DNA of 60,454 bases from Chromatiales bacterium (GCA_024640045.1 JAHEFS010000005.1:1-60454), one strand, 5' to 3'. Counted from the first letter of the stretch, positions 37,295 through 47,426 are shown. The notes: generated by a model from the letters alone, not told the origin. Numbers and translations: made by a program.

Positions 37295-38071
37295 CTAAGT
37301 GCCGGGTCCGCAATCTGCGCCCAGAGCGATGGTCTGGCCATCCAGGGTCAGTTCGCGGATGCGCATTTCGAATTCGTGTCCGTCGCGCTTGCCGTGCACC
37401 ATCTGCACCGTTACAAATGACAGTTCAGGTGCGAACCAGATGCTCGAATAACGCTTGTTGTTGTCGCGCACGCGCTCCACTTCTATCGCCTGAACACAAC
37501 CCAGTGCGGTCTGCAACGGGGCCGCCGGTTTAGCACGAAATTTCTGTTCGTCTATTTCGTCTTCGTCCACCACCTGGATGGTCCATTCCGTCCGTTGCTG
37601 GTGGAGATTCGATTGCAGCGCGAGAGTGATGCCGAGTGGGTCGACTGTGCCGCGCTCGAGTGGCAGTACCGACTCTCCTTCTTCATGGCTGGTCAGGATG
37701 CGGGCATTCTCCCAGTCGAATTGTGCTGTCCAGGCATCTTTTTTCAGAGCAATTTTGGCTTCGTGCGAAAAGCTCAAAGGCAGCGTGGTGGTGTTCTCCC
37801 AGGTGCCCGAAGCGGATTCCGTGGTCTCGATACCAAGGAACCGGGCCAGACCCTTGGTGCCGTTTCCGGTGTTTTCGAATCGCCACGTGTCTCCTTCGCG
37901 CGTGAAGCGCGCGCTGGTTTCCACCCGGGGTTTTCCGTCCATTAAGACTTCGTAGACAGCCGCGTATGAGGGCGGAGGCCAGTCGGCGCTGAGTGGCAGC
38001 GGCAACCCCACTAACCAGCAGACCAGCAGACTTGGTATCAGTCGGAGCATGTTTTTAGACCAGTCGGCCAT
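37295..38071 (-). CDS. DUF3108-family secreted protein
   Basis: 258 residues. N-terminal signal peptide ending near LSA-DW. The body begins with YAAVYEVLMDGKPRVETSARF and ends in a beta-rich region typical of DUF3108, whose molecular role is unknown. ATG 38071 has AAGGA close upstream; ATG 38050 is the alternative. The gene overlaps the end of purN by 17 bp, and DUF3108 genes commonly follow purM-purN in proteobacteria. Confidence 0.82.
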   Translation of the reverse strand: MADWSKNMLRLIPSLLVCWLVGLPLPLSADWPPPSYAAVYEVLMDGKPRVETSARFTREGDTWRFENTGNGTKGLARFLGIETTESASGTWENTTTLPLSFSHEAKIALKKDAWTAQFDWENARILTSHEEGESVLPLERGTVDPLGITLALQSNLHQQRTEWTIQVVDEDEIDEQKFRAKPAAPLQTALGCVQAIEVERVRDNNKRYSSIWFAPELSFVTVQMVHGKRDGHEFEMRIRELTLDGQTIALGADCGPGT

Positions 38072-38716
38072 TTTCCTTCAACAACAACGGATTCGTGAGT
38101 TTTTTGCCGTCCAGCAGGACGCCATCCGGACCCATTTCGACCGCGTGAAGAGTGAATAATTCCACGGTGGCTACAATCAGCCTATGTTCCATGGGGCCCA
38201 GCCTGGCGGCCAGGCTGGCAGCGGTGTCGTCGGTGTGCACGGGGATTCTGACCTGTGCAATCAAAGGACCATCGTCCAGACCTTCTGTAACGAAGTGCAT
38301 GCTTGAGCCGTGCTCGTCATCGCCCGCCGCCAGTACCCGGCGGTAGGTATCCAGACCGGGATATTTCGGCAGCAACGAAGGATGGAGATTGATAATTCGG
38401 CCTGCAAAATGCTGCACCAGATCGGCGCCAAGAATCCGCATATAGCCAGCCAGCACCACGAGGTCGGGTTGAACTCCGTCCAGGCAACGAATGATCGCCC
38501 GATCCAAAGCGGCCCCTTTCCCGGCGTTTTGCACATCGAGCACGCTAACGGGAATGCCCGCATTTCGCGCGTGCTGGAGGCCGCCGGCATCAGCACGGTT
38601 ACTGATCAGATGCACGATGTCAACATTCAGCTTGCCTGCCCGCCGCGCATCGATCAGGGCCTTGAGGTTGCTGCCGGTTCCTGAAATCAGCACGGCGACC
38701 CTGAGCGGCTGGCGGT

Positions 38717-38720
<4 letters not shown>
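38055..38720 (-). CDS. purN: Phosphoribosylglycinamide formyltransferase PurN
   Basis: 221 residues. Transfers a formyl group from 10-formyl-THF to GAR, the third step of purine synthesis. The phosphate-binding [10 protein letters not shown] loop is near the N-terminus; the catalytic Asn/His/Asp set is seen in [13 protein letters not shown] and a later D-x-GP segment. Its ATG overlaps the purM stop by four bases, so the two are coupled. Confidence 0.95.
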
Positions 38721-39781
<1,061 letters not shown>

Positions 39782-39877
39782 GGGTATCCATCCGATCGTT
39801 TTTGCGATGAGCCCTATGGTATCTTATTTGGCATTCTTCCAGCCGGTTTCGTCCGGCCTCGCAATCGACAGGAACGG

Positions 39878-40903
39878 ATGCTCAGAATCCTTGCATACTT
39901 ACTGCTGGCCTTGGGTGCTTGTGCTGCCAATGCGCAGTCACTTGACCTCTATGCGGGTGAAGTGCCCGTGAAAGGTAAAGGCGAAGCCGAACGTCGCCAG
40001 GCTATTCCTTCGGCGCTCATTCACACTCTGCAAAAACTCAGTGGACAACGGGAAATTGAACCATCACCGCAACTGGACCTGGCCTTGGCCGGGGCCGAGC
40101 GCATGATGCTGGCCTTCCACTACGACGAAGTCCGTCGACTGCTGCCGGATGGTTCCTCTCAGCCGGAAACCTGGCTGGTCGTCAATTTTCTGCCTGATGC
40201 GGTTGATGGTGTTGCGCGTGAACTGGAATTGCCCCGCTGGCGCCAGGAGCGTCCGCCGCTGACTTTCTGGGTCCTGCTCGACGACGGTTCCGGCCGGCGA
40301 CTATTGCCGCTGGAGTATGAATATGCCTGGGATGCGATGAGCCAGGTCGCCCACCAGCGCGGCCTGCCCATTCTCCGTCCAGAAATCGACCCCGAGGCTC
40401 CGCCCGCTATTGACTTGCAGCTGGTTTGGGGTGGTTTCACCGAACAGGTGCCCAAACCGGCCAGTCCTTCCGGCGGCATCGTCGTGGTGGCGGCCCGGCG
40501 CCTTGGCCCGGAATGGCAATTGCGCTGGACGTATGACAGCGGCCTGGAAACGGCTGGCTGGCGCAGCCAGGATCTCAACCTGTCGATTGCCCTGACCGAT
40601 GGCTTGCATCGCTTGACGGATCTGGTGGCAGACCGGGACTCCATTCGTGCTGCTGCCGGGGCATCCTGGCAGCTTTCATTGTCAGTGAGCGGGCTGGATG
40701 GCCCCGAGGCTTACGCACGCTGCCTTTCCTATCTCGACGGATTGAGCCCGGTCGATGAGCTCGTGGTTGTCTCGGCGGCGCCGGGGCAGGTGGTGTTCCG
40801 GCTGGTGTTGAACGCAGAGCCACGTTATTTCCACGAGGTGCTGCTGCGCGACCGAGTACTCGAGTCCGGCACAGCGCCAGACAGTTACCGGTTGGTCCGG
40901 TGA
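39878..40903 (+). CDS. DUF2066 domain protein, secreted
   Basis: 341 residues from the ATG at 39878, which has AGGAA close upstream; the frame is open much further upstream but that part is antisense to purM. A signal peptide (MLRILAYLLLALGACAANA) is followed by a DUF2066 domain (about 20-330) of unknown function. Genes for this family are typically divergent from purM and upstream of perM and hda, exactly as here. Overlaps the next reading frame by four bases if the GTG at 40900 is used. Confidence 0.82.
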   Translation: MLRILAYLLLALGACAANAQSLDLYAGEVPVKGKGEAERRQAIPSALIHTLQKLSGQREIEPSPQLDLALAGAERMMLAFHYDEVRRLLPDGSSQPETWLVVNFLPDAVDGVARELELPRWRQERPPLTFWVLLDDGSGRRLLPLEYEYAWDAMSQVAHQRGLPILRPEIDPEAPPAIDLQLVWGGFTEQVPKPASPSGGIVVVAARRLGPEWQLRWTYDSGLETAGWRSQDLNLSIALTDGLHRLTDLVADRDSIRAAAGASWQLSLSVSGLDGPEAYARCLSYLDGLSPVDELVVVSAAPGQVVFRLVLNAEPRYFHEVLLRDRVLESGTAPDSYRLVR

Positions 40904-40914
40904 AAGAGGGTGGG

Positions 40915-42000
40915 ATGATACCTCAGGAGTCACGCGGCTGGTTTGGGCTTGCCCTGATCATTGCGCTCGGATGGCTGATCTACCTGCTGGCTCCTGTGAT
41001 AACACCATTCGCCATTGCCGCCGGTTTGGCCTATTTGGGCGATCCCCTGGTCGACCGCCTTGAACGGCGTGGATTCCGCAGCTGGAAGATGGGCAGAACG
41101 CTGGCCGTCGTGCTCGTTTTCGGGTTGATGGGCCTGTTGTTCGTGATTGTTTTACTGGTCCTGCTACCCATGTTGGTCGACCAGATCAGGTTGCTGATTG
41201 AGAAATTGCCGGCCTACACCGAATGGGCTTCGACCACGGCCTGGCCCTGGCTGGCGGCGCAGTTGGGAATCGACCCCGGTTCGATTAACGTTGGCCAGTT
41301 TTCTGACTGGGCCAAGGCCTACTGGAAGGAGATTAGCGGCGCCGCATTCCAGGTCGCCGAGACCTTGGGGCGTGGCGGTCAGGCTATCCTGCATTGGGTG
41401 ACCAACCTGGTCCTGATCCCGGTGGTGGCTTTCTACCTGATGCGTGACTGGGATGCGCTGGTGCGGGGTGTGCAAGACCTGCTGCCGCGAAGTATTGTTG
41501 ATCGGGCCAGCGGCATGGCCGCGGAGATCGATGAAGTCCTTGGCGCCTTCATGCGCGGCCAGTTGGTTGTCATGCTGGCCCTTGGCATCATCTACAGCAT
41601 TGGCCTCTCGTTGATCGGGATCGATCTCGCCTTCCTGATTGGAATGGGCGCAGGTCTGCTGAGCATCGTGCCTTACCTGGGATCGATCATCGGTCTGCTG
41701 GCCGCCGCTGGCGCGGCCCTGTTCCAGTTCCACGATGTAACGCACCTGCTGTTGGTGTTCGCCGTCTTCAGTGCCGGACAGATGGCAGAAGGGATGGTTC
41801 TGACCCCGAAGCTGGTGGGAGACAAGATCGGACTTCATCCTGTGGCGGTGATATTTGCGGTGCTGGCGGGTGGCCAGTTGTTCGGATTTCTCGGCATCCT
41901 GCTGGCATTACCGGTGACTGCGGCATTGAACGTACTGGTTCGCCACGCGGGCGATGAGTATCGCAGTAGCTCCGTTTATCAAAAGCGGGAGGAAGGCTGA
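40915..42000 (+). CDS. AI-2E family transporter (PerM-like)
   Basis: 361 residues. About eight membrane helices: a pair at the N-terminus, one near 60-85, a long amphipathic stretch, then a C-terminal block with PYLGSIIG and PKLVGDKIGLHPV typical of the family. Members have been linked to export of autoinducer-2 or to Na+/H+ exchange; the substrate here is unassigned. ATG 40915 is preceded by AAGAGGG; a GTG at 40900 overlapping the upstream stop is possible. The hda ATG follows immediately after the stop. Confidence 0.85.
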   Translation: MIPQESRGWFGLALIIALGWLIYLLAPVITPFAIAAGLAYLGDPLVDRLERRGFRSWKMGRTLAVVLVFGLMGLLFVIVLLVLLPMLVDQIRLLIEKLPAYTEWASTTAWPWLAAQLGIDPGSINVGQFSDWAKAYWKEISGAAFQVAETLGRGGQAILHWVTNLVLIPVVAFYLMRDWDALVRGVQDLLPRSIVDRASGMAAEIDEVLGAFMRGQLVVMLALGIIYSIGLSLIGIDLAFLIGMGAGLLSIVPYLGSIIGLLAAAGAALFQFHDVTHLLLVFAVFSAGQMAEGMVLTPKLVGDKIGLHPVAVIFAVLAGGQLFGFLGILLALPVTAALNVLVRHAGDEYRSSSVYQKREEG

Positions 42001-42696
42001 ATGCTGTTTTCACCCCAGATACCGCTGCCACTCGAACCTCGGCGCGACAGCCGCTTCGATGACTACGTCACCGGACCCAACCAGGCTGCGGTCGACGCCT
42101 TGCGTCACGTGTTGGTCCAGCCGGCAGTCAGCGTGTATCTGCAGGGCGCTGCGAGCAGTGGCAAGACCCATTTGCTGAACGCCCTGTGCCACGCCACCCG
42201 TGATGCCGGCCGCACCGCGTTCTATGCGGGGCTGCGGCGGATGCCCGCCAACGCCTATTCCACCCTCGAAGGCCTGGAGGGGCTGGACCTGGTATGCGTC
42301 GATGATCTTGAGGTGGTGGCCGGAGACGGTCACTGGGAAGAGGCTTTATTCCACCTTTTCAACCGACTTCGCGATGCTGGGGGCAAACTGGTCATCAGCA
42401 GTCAACGTGCTCTGTCCGCTTTGCCGCTGCAGTTGCCTGATCTTCGCTCCCGGATTGCCTCCGGTGTCCGATTGCAGCTGCAGGCGCTGGATGAGACCGC
42501 CAAGCTGGCGGTCCTGAATCGGCACGCCGAGTCACTCGGCGTTGAATTGCCGGTAGAGGTTGGGCAATATCTTCTGAGCCGCGGCCATCGTAGCCTGGGC
42601 CATTTGCTTGGCACGGTTGAACGCCTGCAGAACGCGGCCTTCACAGCCAAGCGCCGGATCACGATACCGCTGGCGCGAGAGATTCTGAAGCACTGA
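42001..42696 (+). CDS. hda: DnaA regulatory inactivator Hda
   Basis: 231 residues. An AAA+ protein related to DnaA domain III that, bound to the sliding clamp, stimulates hydrolysis of DnaA-ATP. The clamp-binding motif QIPLPL is at 6-11; the Walker A region GAASSGKTH is at 49-57, and Walker B is VCVDDLEVV. Starts directly at the end of the permease gene, so probably cotranscribed. It lacks the DNA-binding domain of DnaA, as expected. Confidence 0.94.
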   Translation: MLFSPQIPLPLEPRRDSRFDDYVTGPNQAAVDALRHVLVQPAVSVYLQGAASSGKTHLLNALCHATRDAGRTAFYAGLRRMPANAYSTLEGLEGLDLVCVDDLEVVAGDGHWEEALFHLFNRLRDAGGKLVISSQRALSALPLQLPDLRSRIASGVRLQLQALDETAKLAVLNRHAESLGVELPVEVGQYLLSRGHRSLGHLLGTVERLQNAAFTAKRRITIPLAREILKH

Positions 42697-42738
42697 CACA
42701 GCCCGGCCGACGTTGCCTTCATGGGCGGGTTCCTCCGG

Positions 42739-42744
42739 TATAAT
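42739..42744 (+). promoter_or_regulatory. -10 element six bases before an ATG (leaderless promoter candidate)
   Basis: TATAAT ends six bases before the ATG at 42751. Transcription normally starts about seven bases after the -10, which would put the start site on the ATG itself. A TTGCCT lies 20 bases upstream as a loose -35. The region lies after the hda stop. Confidence 0.6.
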
Positions 42745-42750
42745 CCCGCC

Positions 42751-43524
42751 ATGCTGAACAAACTCGATATCACCCGCAACTGGCTCCCGCGTTATACCGG
42801 TATGCCGCTGGACCAATTCGGCGACTACGTGCTGCTGACCAATTTCAGCAATTACGTGGAAAAATTTGCCGAGCAGTTCGGTTGCGATCTTTACGGTGAA
42901 GACCGGCCCATGCAGGCGGCGACGAACAGTGCGGGCCTTTCGATCATCAACTTTGGTATGGGTTCCAGCAATGCCGCGACGGTGATGGACCTGTTGAGTT
43001 CCATCAGCCCAAAAGGCGTTTTGTTCCTGGGCAAGTGCGGCGGCCTGAAGAAATCCACTGAAATCGGGCACTTCATCCTGCCCATCGCGGCGATTCGCGG
43101 GGAAGGCACCAGTAATGACTACTTCCCGCCCGAGGTCCCGGCGTTGCCGTCGTTCAAACTGCACAAGTTCGTTTCCGACAAGATCCTGGCCCACGAAGTC
43201 GATTACCGTACGGGTGTGATCTACACCACCAACCGGCGGGTGTGGGAACACGACGAGAAATTCCACGAGCGGCTGCGGGAGATGACCTGCATTGGCATCG
43301 ACATGGAAACCGCCACGCTGTTTATCGTGGGGCACGCCAACGAGATCTCCCGTGGCGCCCTGTTGCTGGTTTCCGACGTGCCGATCACACCCGACGGGGT
43401 CAAGACCGAGGAATCAGACCGCAAGGTGACGCAGAACTGGGTGAACCTGCATTTGCAAATCGGCATCGAAGCGATGACCGAGCTCGGCCAGAAAGGCGAG
43501 ATGATTAAACACTTTACTTATTGA
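42751..43524 (+). CDS. amn: AMP nucleosidase, short form
   Basis: 257 residues, about half the length of E. coli Amn (484), corresponding to the C-terminal nucleoside-phosphorylase-like catalytic domain alone. Cleaves AMP to adenine and ribose-5-phosphate. The FLGKCGGLK, RGEGTSNDYFPPEVPA and GIDMETATLF segments resemble the Amn/PNP family, with the Met-Glu pair that contacts ribose. No ribosome site precedes the ATG and a TATAAT lies six bases upstream, so the mRNA may be leaderless; an upstream in-frame ATG at 42721 would lie before that promoter. Followed by an inverted-repeat element and a terminator. Confidence 0.85.
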   Translation: MLNKLDITRNWLPRYTGMPLDQFGDYVLLTNFSNYVEKFAEQFGCDLYGEDRPMQAATNSAGLSIINFGMGSSNAATVMDLLSSISPKGVLFLGKCGGLKKSTEIGHFILPIAAIRGEGTSNDYFPPEVPALPSFKLHKFVSDKILAHEVDYRTGVIYTTNRRVWEHDEKFHERLREMTCIGIDMETATLFIVGHANEISRGALLLVSDVPITPDGVKTEESDRKVTQNWVNLHLQIGIEAMTELGQKGEMIKHFTY

Positions 43525-43530
43525 ACCGGA

Positions 43531-43779
43531 TCAAGAGACGCGAATTACACGAAAAAATTCTAATTACGCGAAATTTCATGATCAGGTTGGTGGCAACTCA
43601 GCGCTAATCGAGACAGGAAAGCCGAATAAGTGCATAAGGCCAGCAAAAGAACTGTTTTTTTAAGCGACCCGAATAGCCCTGATTAACTTGATTGCTTCAG
43701 GTGCTTGCAGTGCTCAGCGGTAGTGGTTGCAATTTTTGCGTAATTAGAATTTTTTCGTGTAATTCGCGTCTTGTCTTGA
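43531..43779. mobile_element. MITE-like element with 33-bp perfect inverted repeats
   Basis: Left arm 43537-43569 and right arm 43738-43770 are perfect inverted copies; matching TCAAG/CTTGA at the outer ends extends the element to 43531-43779. The 168 bp between the arms has no credible coding frame. The arms are A/T-rich, unlike the surrounding genes. No clear target duplication was found. It may instead be a large RNA hairpin. This element and the terminator fill the 312-bp gap between amn and the lipoprotein gene. Confidence 0.7.
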
Positions 43780-43793
43780 TATACGAAAATATG

Positions 43794-43818
43794 AAAGGGC
43801 CGCGAGTGCGGCCCTTTT
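43794..43818. terminator. Bidirectional rho-independent terminator
   Basis: Perfect 10-bp stem AAAGGGCCGC / GCGGCCCTTT with a GAGT loop and flanking A and T tracts. It lies between the convergent amn and lipoprotein genes and can serve both. Confidence 0.9.
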
Positions 43819-43836
43819 CAGTTCCCACCGAAATGA

Positions 43837-45579
43837 CTACTTGAACGTCATCTGATTGTAGATCTCAAAACCGGCCGGCGTGAAGCGAAACTCGACACGT
43901 GCGCGGCCCAGCGTGTCACGGTAGGCATCCGCCATTTCCTGCATCAGATCCATCACCTGCTGGGTCTCCGGGTTGACTTCTCCATTCGCAGCGGCGGCCG
44001 ATGATGCCTGTGCCTGCATGTGGTCCTGGAATTGCATCTGGGCGGCCATGTCGTAGGACACCGAGAAAAATGTGCCTTCGTTTTCTCCATCCTGTTCCAG
44101 GAAACCCATCAGGCCGGCTTGCTGGTCCTTGCCCATGGAAAGGGCGAGTGCGTCCTTACTCATCGCGGCCGAGATATGCATGCCGTCGATAGAGAGTGTC
44201 ATCAATTCCTGCGGCACTTCGACTGGCTCGCCACCGGGTTCGAGGTTCAGGTTTTCGAGTCCCGGAATAAACATTTGCGCCGAACCGACCAGCATCTGAG
44301 GTTTTTCGACTTCCAGGACCACGATGCCACGGGCATTTTCGGGGGCCGGGTTGGTGAAATCGATGTCCTGCAGCTTGAGGCGTAACCCGTTGATGTTGCC
44401 GATAAACGGTGGCATGGGTTGGTTCATCTGTGCCAGGGCCTGGTTGGCCATCTCGTTGGCGGTCTGTAACTGTTCGCATGCAAACGGTTGCGACACGCGC
44501 TCCATGGCTTTTTCCAGCAGGAACTCGCGCAAGCGCCCTGTTTGCACGGCCAGGGACATGGCCAACATGTTGTCCGGGCTCTCTTCTGCAGTCGGTACGT
44601 CCGAGACCAGGTGGGCGAGTTGGCTGGCGAGGCCGGATGCCATTTCGAACTGGTACTGAATGCCGATGGCGTCGACGCTCAACTCCATCGTTCCGAGAAC
44701 CATTCTTGGCACTTCGTCGATCAGGCCGTTGATTTCAGTCACGCACACTTCGTTGAAGCCCGGGGTCAAGGCGTGACCGGAAGCCGACAGCCCCCGGTTG
44801 GTCCGGCTATCGGGCAGCATGAATTCCGCAGCGAGTTTGTGGAAGTCCAGGTACCCCGATCCATAATCCAGGAAGCCTTTCTCCCGGTTCAGTGTGGCAA
44901 GGGCTCCGTTGGCATCGAACGTACCAACCGGGTCGGCCTGGCCCAGGAATTCGGGGAGGAATTCGTTTTCCAGGGCGGATGGGAACAACCCGATTGCCAG
45001 ATGGTCCGGCAGTATGGCGATGTAAACGCCGCCCTGCTCGTCACCTTCGGCCAGTCGCCAATAGGAAATTTCGCCCGCCTGTCTCGCGGTGAATGTGAAG
45101 CCCGCCTCGGCTTCGACGCGCGCGATGGCCGCGCGCAAGGCGTCGGCGTCCTTGAGGGCGAGGCGCATGACGGGAAAAGCACCCATGCCGTAAAGCGCTT
45201 TGTGTGACTCCAGCGACAGGCCAAGGCTTTCAAGGCCGGCACGGTTCAGTTTGCCATCGAGTTCATTCATGATGGCGACCATCAATGCGGCGTGGTTCAT
45301 ATCGCTGCTGCCATCCGACCGGATTTCCACGTGCAGGTCATCGAGCATCGTCTGCACCAGGTCGAAGGTCGGCTTAAACCTGCCCAGGTAGGCATCCACC
45401 ACTTCGGATGGTGTGGGTTCCAGGTTCGCAAAAAGGTAGGGCGTATCTGCAGACACGTAAGAGAGCAGTGGATTCTGAGGCGCTGCTTCCAGCGCGGATT
45501 CTTCCTTGCTCTTGCAGGCCATCAGCAACAGTGTGCCAACGGTCACGAGAATGGCGGTCCGGGAGAACTTCATCTTCAT
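43837..45579 (-). CDS. Large lipoprotein of unknown function
   Basis: 580 residues. Lipoprotein signal with lipobox LLMAC (Cys22, numbering from the first ATG). The mature protein has no motif I recognise. It shows alternating beta-like strands and helices, two Cys near the middle (one in NEVCVTEINGLI, one in PFACEQLQTAN), a Met/Gln-rich stretch (MAAQMQFQDHMQAQ) near 520 and a final beta segment. It is probably attached to the outer or inner membrane facing the periplasm. AAGGA lies before both ATG 45579 and ATG 45573; the second has better spacing. It stands alone between its own strong promoter and a terminator. Not recognised; no function proposed. Confidence 0.75.
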   Translation of the reverse strand: MKMKFSRTAILVTVGTLLLMACKSKEESALEAAPQNPLLSYVSADTPYLFANLEPTPSEVVDAYLGRFKPTFDLVQTMLDDLHVEIRSDGSSDMNHAALMVAIMNELDGKLNRAGLESLGLSLESHKALYGMGAFPVMRLALKDADALRAAIARVEAEAGFTFTARQAGEISYWRLAEGDEQGGVYIAILPDHLAIGLFPSALENEFLPEFLGQADPVGTFDANGALATLNREKGFLDYGSGYLDFHKLAAEFMLPDSRTNRGLSASGHALTPGFNEVCVTEINGLIDEVPRMVLGTMELSVDAIGIQYQFEMASGLASQLAHLVSDVPTAEESPDNMLAMSLAVQTGRLREFLLEKAMERVSQPFACEQLQTANEMANQALAQMNQPMPPFIGNINGLRLKLQDIDFTNPAPENARGIVVLEVEKPQMLVGSAQMFIPGLENLNLEPGGEPVEVPQELMTLSIDGMHISAAMSKDALALSMGKDQQAGLMGFLEQDGENEGTFFSVSYDMAAQMQFQDHMQAQASSAAAANGEVNPETQQVMDLMQEMADAYRDTLGRARVEFRFTPAGFEIYNQMTFK

Positions 45580-45608
45580 CGTTCCTTGGTTGTGGTCTAT
45601 GTGTAGGT

Positions 45609-45637
45609 GTTATACAACAGTACAACACTAAAGTCAA
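45609..45637 (-). promoter_or_regulatory. Sigma-70 promoter of the 580-residue lipoprotein gene
   Basis: TTGACT (45632-45637), 17-base spacer, TATAAC (45609-45614) on the minus strand, about 30 bases upstream of the ATG. The match is among the best in the window. Confidence 0.8.
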
Positions 45638-45695
45638 ATAGGGAGGTGAGAAAATCGGCTACAACGATCGGCCAGATTCTGGGGTGTGGATGGGT

Positions 45696-46358
45696 TCAGG
45701 TTTCCTGGGACAGCAGCGCGCGCAGCGACTCGAGGCGTTTCGGAGTTCCGGCATCGAACCAGCGCCCCCGGTAAACCTCGCCCGTGACGAGGTGATGATC
45801 GACGGTCTGGCGCAGAAGGGGGACGACGGAGTACCGCCCTGGCTGGCACGCTTCGAAGATACGAGGGTGGTAGACAGCGATGCCGCTGAAGGTTTGCAGA
45901 TCATCCCCGGTGTTGCGGATGCGACCCGCCTGGAGCCCGAAGTCGCCATGGTTTTCATAGCGAGGTACCAGCACCAGGTGCGCATGGTCGCACTTGATGG
46001 CGCGCAGATCGCCGAGCGGGTAATCGGTCCAGATATCTCCGTTGATCGCCAGGAAAGGCCCTTTGCCCAGTAGCGGCAACGCCTGCACGATGCCTCCGCC
46101 GGTCTCCAGTGCTTCCGGCGGTTCTTCGGAATAGTGCAGATTCAGTCCCCAGGTCTGACCGTTGCCGAGGGCTTCGCGCAACTGTGAACCCAGGTGCGCC
46201 AGGTTGATCACGACTTCGCGGAAGCCCGCTCGGGCCAGTGCCTCGAGATGCCACGAAATGAGGGGTTTGCCGCCGACCTCGATCAGGGGCTTGGGTACCG
46301 AATCGGTCAGGGGGCGCAGGCGTTCGCCGCGTCCAGCCGCCAGGATCATGGCGCGCAT
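45696..46358 (-). CDS. murU: N-acetylmuramate-1-phosphate uridylyltransferase MurU
   Basis: 220 residues. Nucleotidyltransferase fold with the signature LAAGRGERLRPLT near the N-terminus, KPLIEVGGKPL, an ETGGG motif and NGDIW metal-binding Asp. In Pseudomonas MurU converts MurNAc-1-phosphate to UDP-MurNAc, letting recycled wall sugar bypass de novo MurA/MurB synthesis. It overlaps the end of amgK by 13 bp, the arrangement that identifies this pathway. A general sugar-phosphate nucleotidyltransferase is the alternative. Confidence 0.88.
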   Translation of the reverse strand: MRAMILAAGRGERLRPLTDSVPKPLIEVGGKPLISWHLEALARAGFREVVINLAHLGSQLREALGNGQTWGLNLHYSEEPPEALETGGGIVQALPLLGKGPFLAINGDIWTDYPLGDLRAIKCDHAHLVLVPRYENHGDFGLQAGRIRNTGDDLQTFSGIAVYHPRIFEACQPGRYSVVPLLRQTVDHHLVTGEVYRGRWFDAGTPKRLESLRALLSQET

Positions 46359-47350
46359 GAAGGATCTCTCAACAGTTCGTGAACGTCACCGAATTCCGGG
46401 TAGAGGGGCAGTACGTCCATCAGGTAACCATAAAAACGCGGAATCATTTCTACGTAGCCGTGCTTTTTCTGCTCGTGTTTCAGCAGGGCAAAGCGCCCGA
46501 CGATCTTGATATTGCGCTGCAATCCCATCAGGTCGCACCATCGTGTCCAGCGATCACCCGGAATATCGGGTGCAGCCAACAGGCGGAACTGCTCCATCCA
46601 GCGTTCGATGTTTTGCCTCGGCCAGGGGATATAACGATCCCAGACCAGTGAAACGAAATCGTAGCTGACGGGGCCGCGAACTGCGTCCTGAAAATCGATG
46701 ATGCCCGGGTTGTTGCCCGATGTCCGCATCAGGTTGCAGGAATGAACGTCCTTGTGGACGAAAACCTGGGGTTGCGACAAGGCGTTCTCGACCAGGGTCC
46801 TGCAAAAACGGTTCCAGGTTTTCCGTTGACCATCGCTCCAGTGGTGTCGGCGCTCCTTTTCCAGGTAAAACCCGGTGAACCAATCGAGTTCCTGCGCGAA
46901 CAGTTCCGGGCCATAGGCGGGCAGCCCGGTCGGATCCACATCCCGGGCCATGACGGCCAGGGCGGCGAAGGTTTCCCCGAACAAGGCTTCTACCGTGTCG
47001 CTCGATAGCAGGTCCCGGTAGAGATCATCTCCCAGATCTTCCAACAATAAGAAACCCTGGTTCAGGTCTGCGAGTATGATTTCCGGCGCGTGCAGGCCGA
47101 CATCACGCAGGCGCCTGGCGACATCGACGAAGGGCGCGGAATCCTCGAGCTCAGGCGGTGCGTCCATCAGGATGCGAGAACAACCGCCTATCGCTACTCT
47201 GAAATAGCGCCGAAAACTCGCATCGCCCGCCATGGGTTGCCAGTCTGGGGGCTCGGCACCCGTTTGCTGCTTCAGCCACTTTCGGGCTGCCTCCAGCCGC
47301 GGATCGTCCTGGTCAGGGGAGGGGGGGCTCGTTTCACTCATGGCGCGCAT
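46346..47350 (-). CDS. amgK: Anomeric MurNAc/GlcNAc kinase AmgK
   Basis: 334 residues. Aminoglycoside-phosphotransferase fold with HKDVHSCNLM (catalytic Asp) and IDFQDAVRG (metal-binding Asp). Phosphorylates the C1 hydroxyl of N-acetylmuramate for MurU. Start is either ATG 47350 or ATG 47341; neither has a good ribosome site. It is divergent from the suf regulator across about 115 bp. Confidence 0.88.
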   Translation of the reverse strand: MRAMSETSPPSPDQDDPRLEAARKWLKQQTGAEPPDWQPMAGDASFRRYFRVAIGGCSRILMDAPPELEDSAPFVDVARRLRDVGLHAPEIILADLNQGFLLLEDLGDDLYRDLLSSDTVEALFGETFAALAVMARDVDPTGLPAYGPELFAQELDWFTGFYLEKERRHHWSDGQRKTWNRFCRTLVENALSQPQVFVHKDVHSCNLMRTSGNNPGIIDFQDAVRGPVSYDFVSLVWDRYIPWPRQNIERWMEQFRLLAAPDIPGDRWTRWCDLMGLQRNIKIVGRFALLKHEQKKHGYVEMIPRFYGYLMDVLPLYPEFGDVHELLRDPSCAP

Positions 47351-47396
47351 TCTGCCGCATCCGCCGGCCCGATGAAAACACCCGGTTCATCCAGGT

Positions 47397-47426
47397 TTGA
47401 ATTCCTTTAATCAGGACTAATATGGT
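47397..47426 (+). promoter_or_regulatory. Candidate suf promoter and operator
   Basis: TTGAAT (47397-47402), 18-base spacer, TATGGT (47421-47426). A second A/T-rich -10-like stretch (TATATAAA, 47429-47436) follows. The ACTAATATGGTACTA segment between them has two ACTA copies and could bind the Rrf2 regulator encoded next, which in related systems represses its own operon. Confidence 0.45.
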
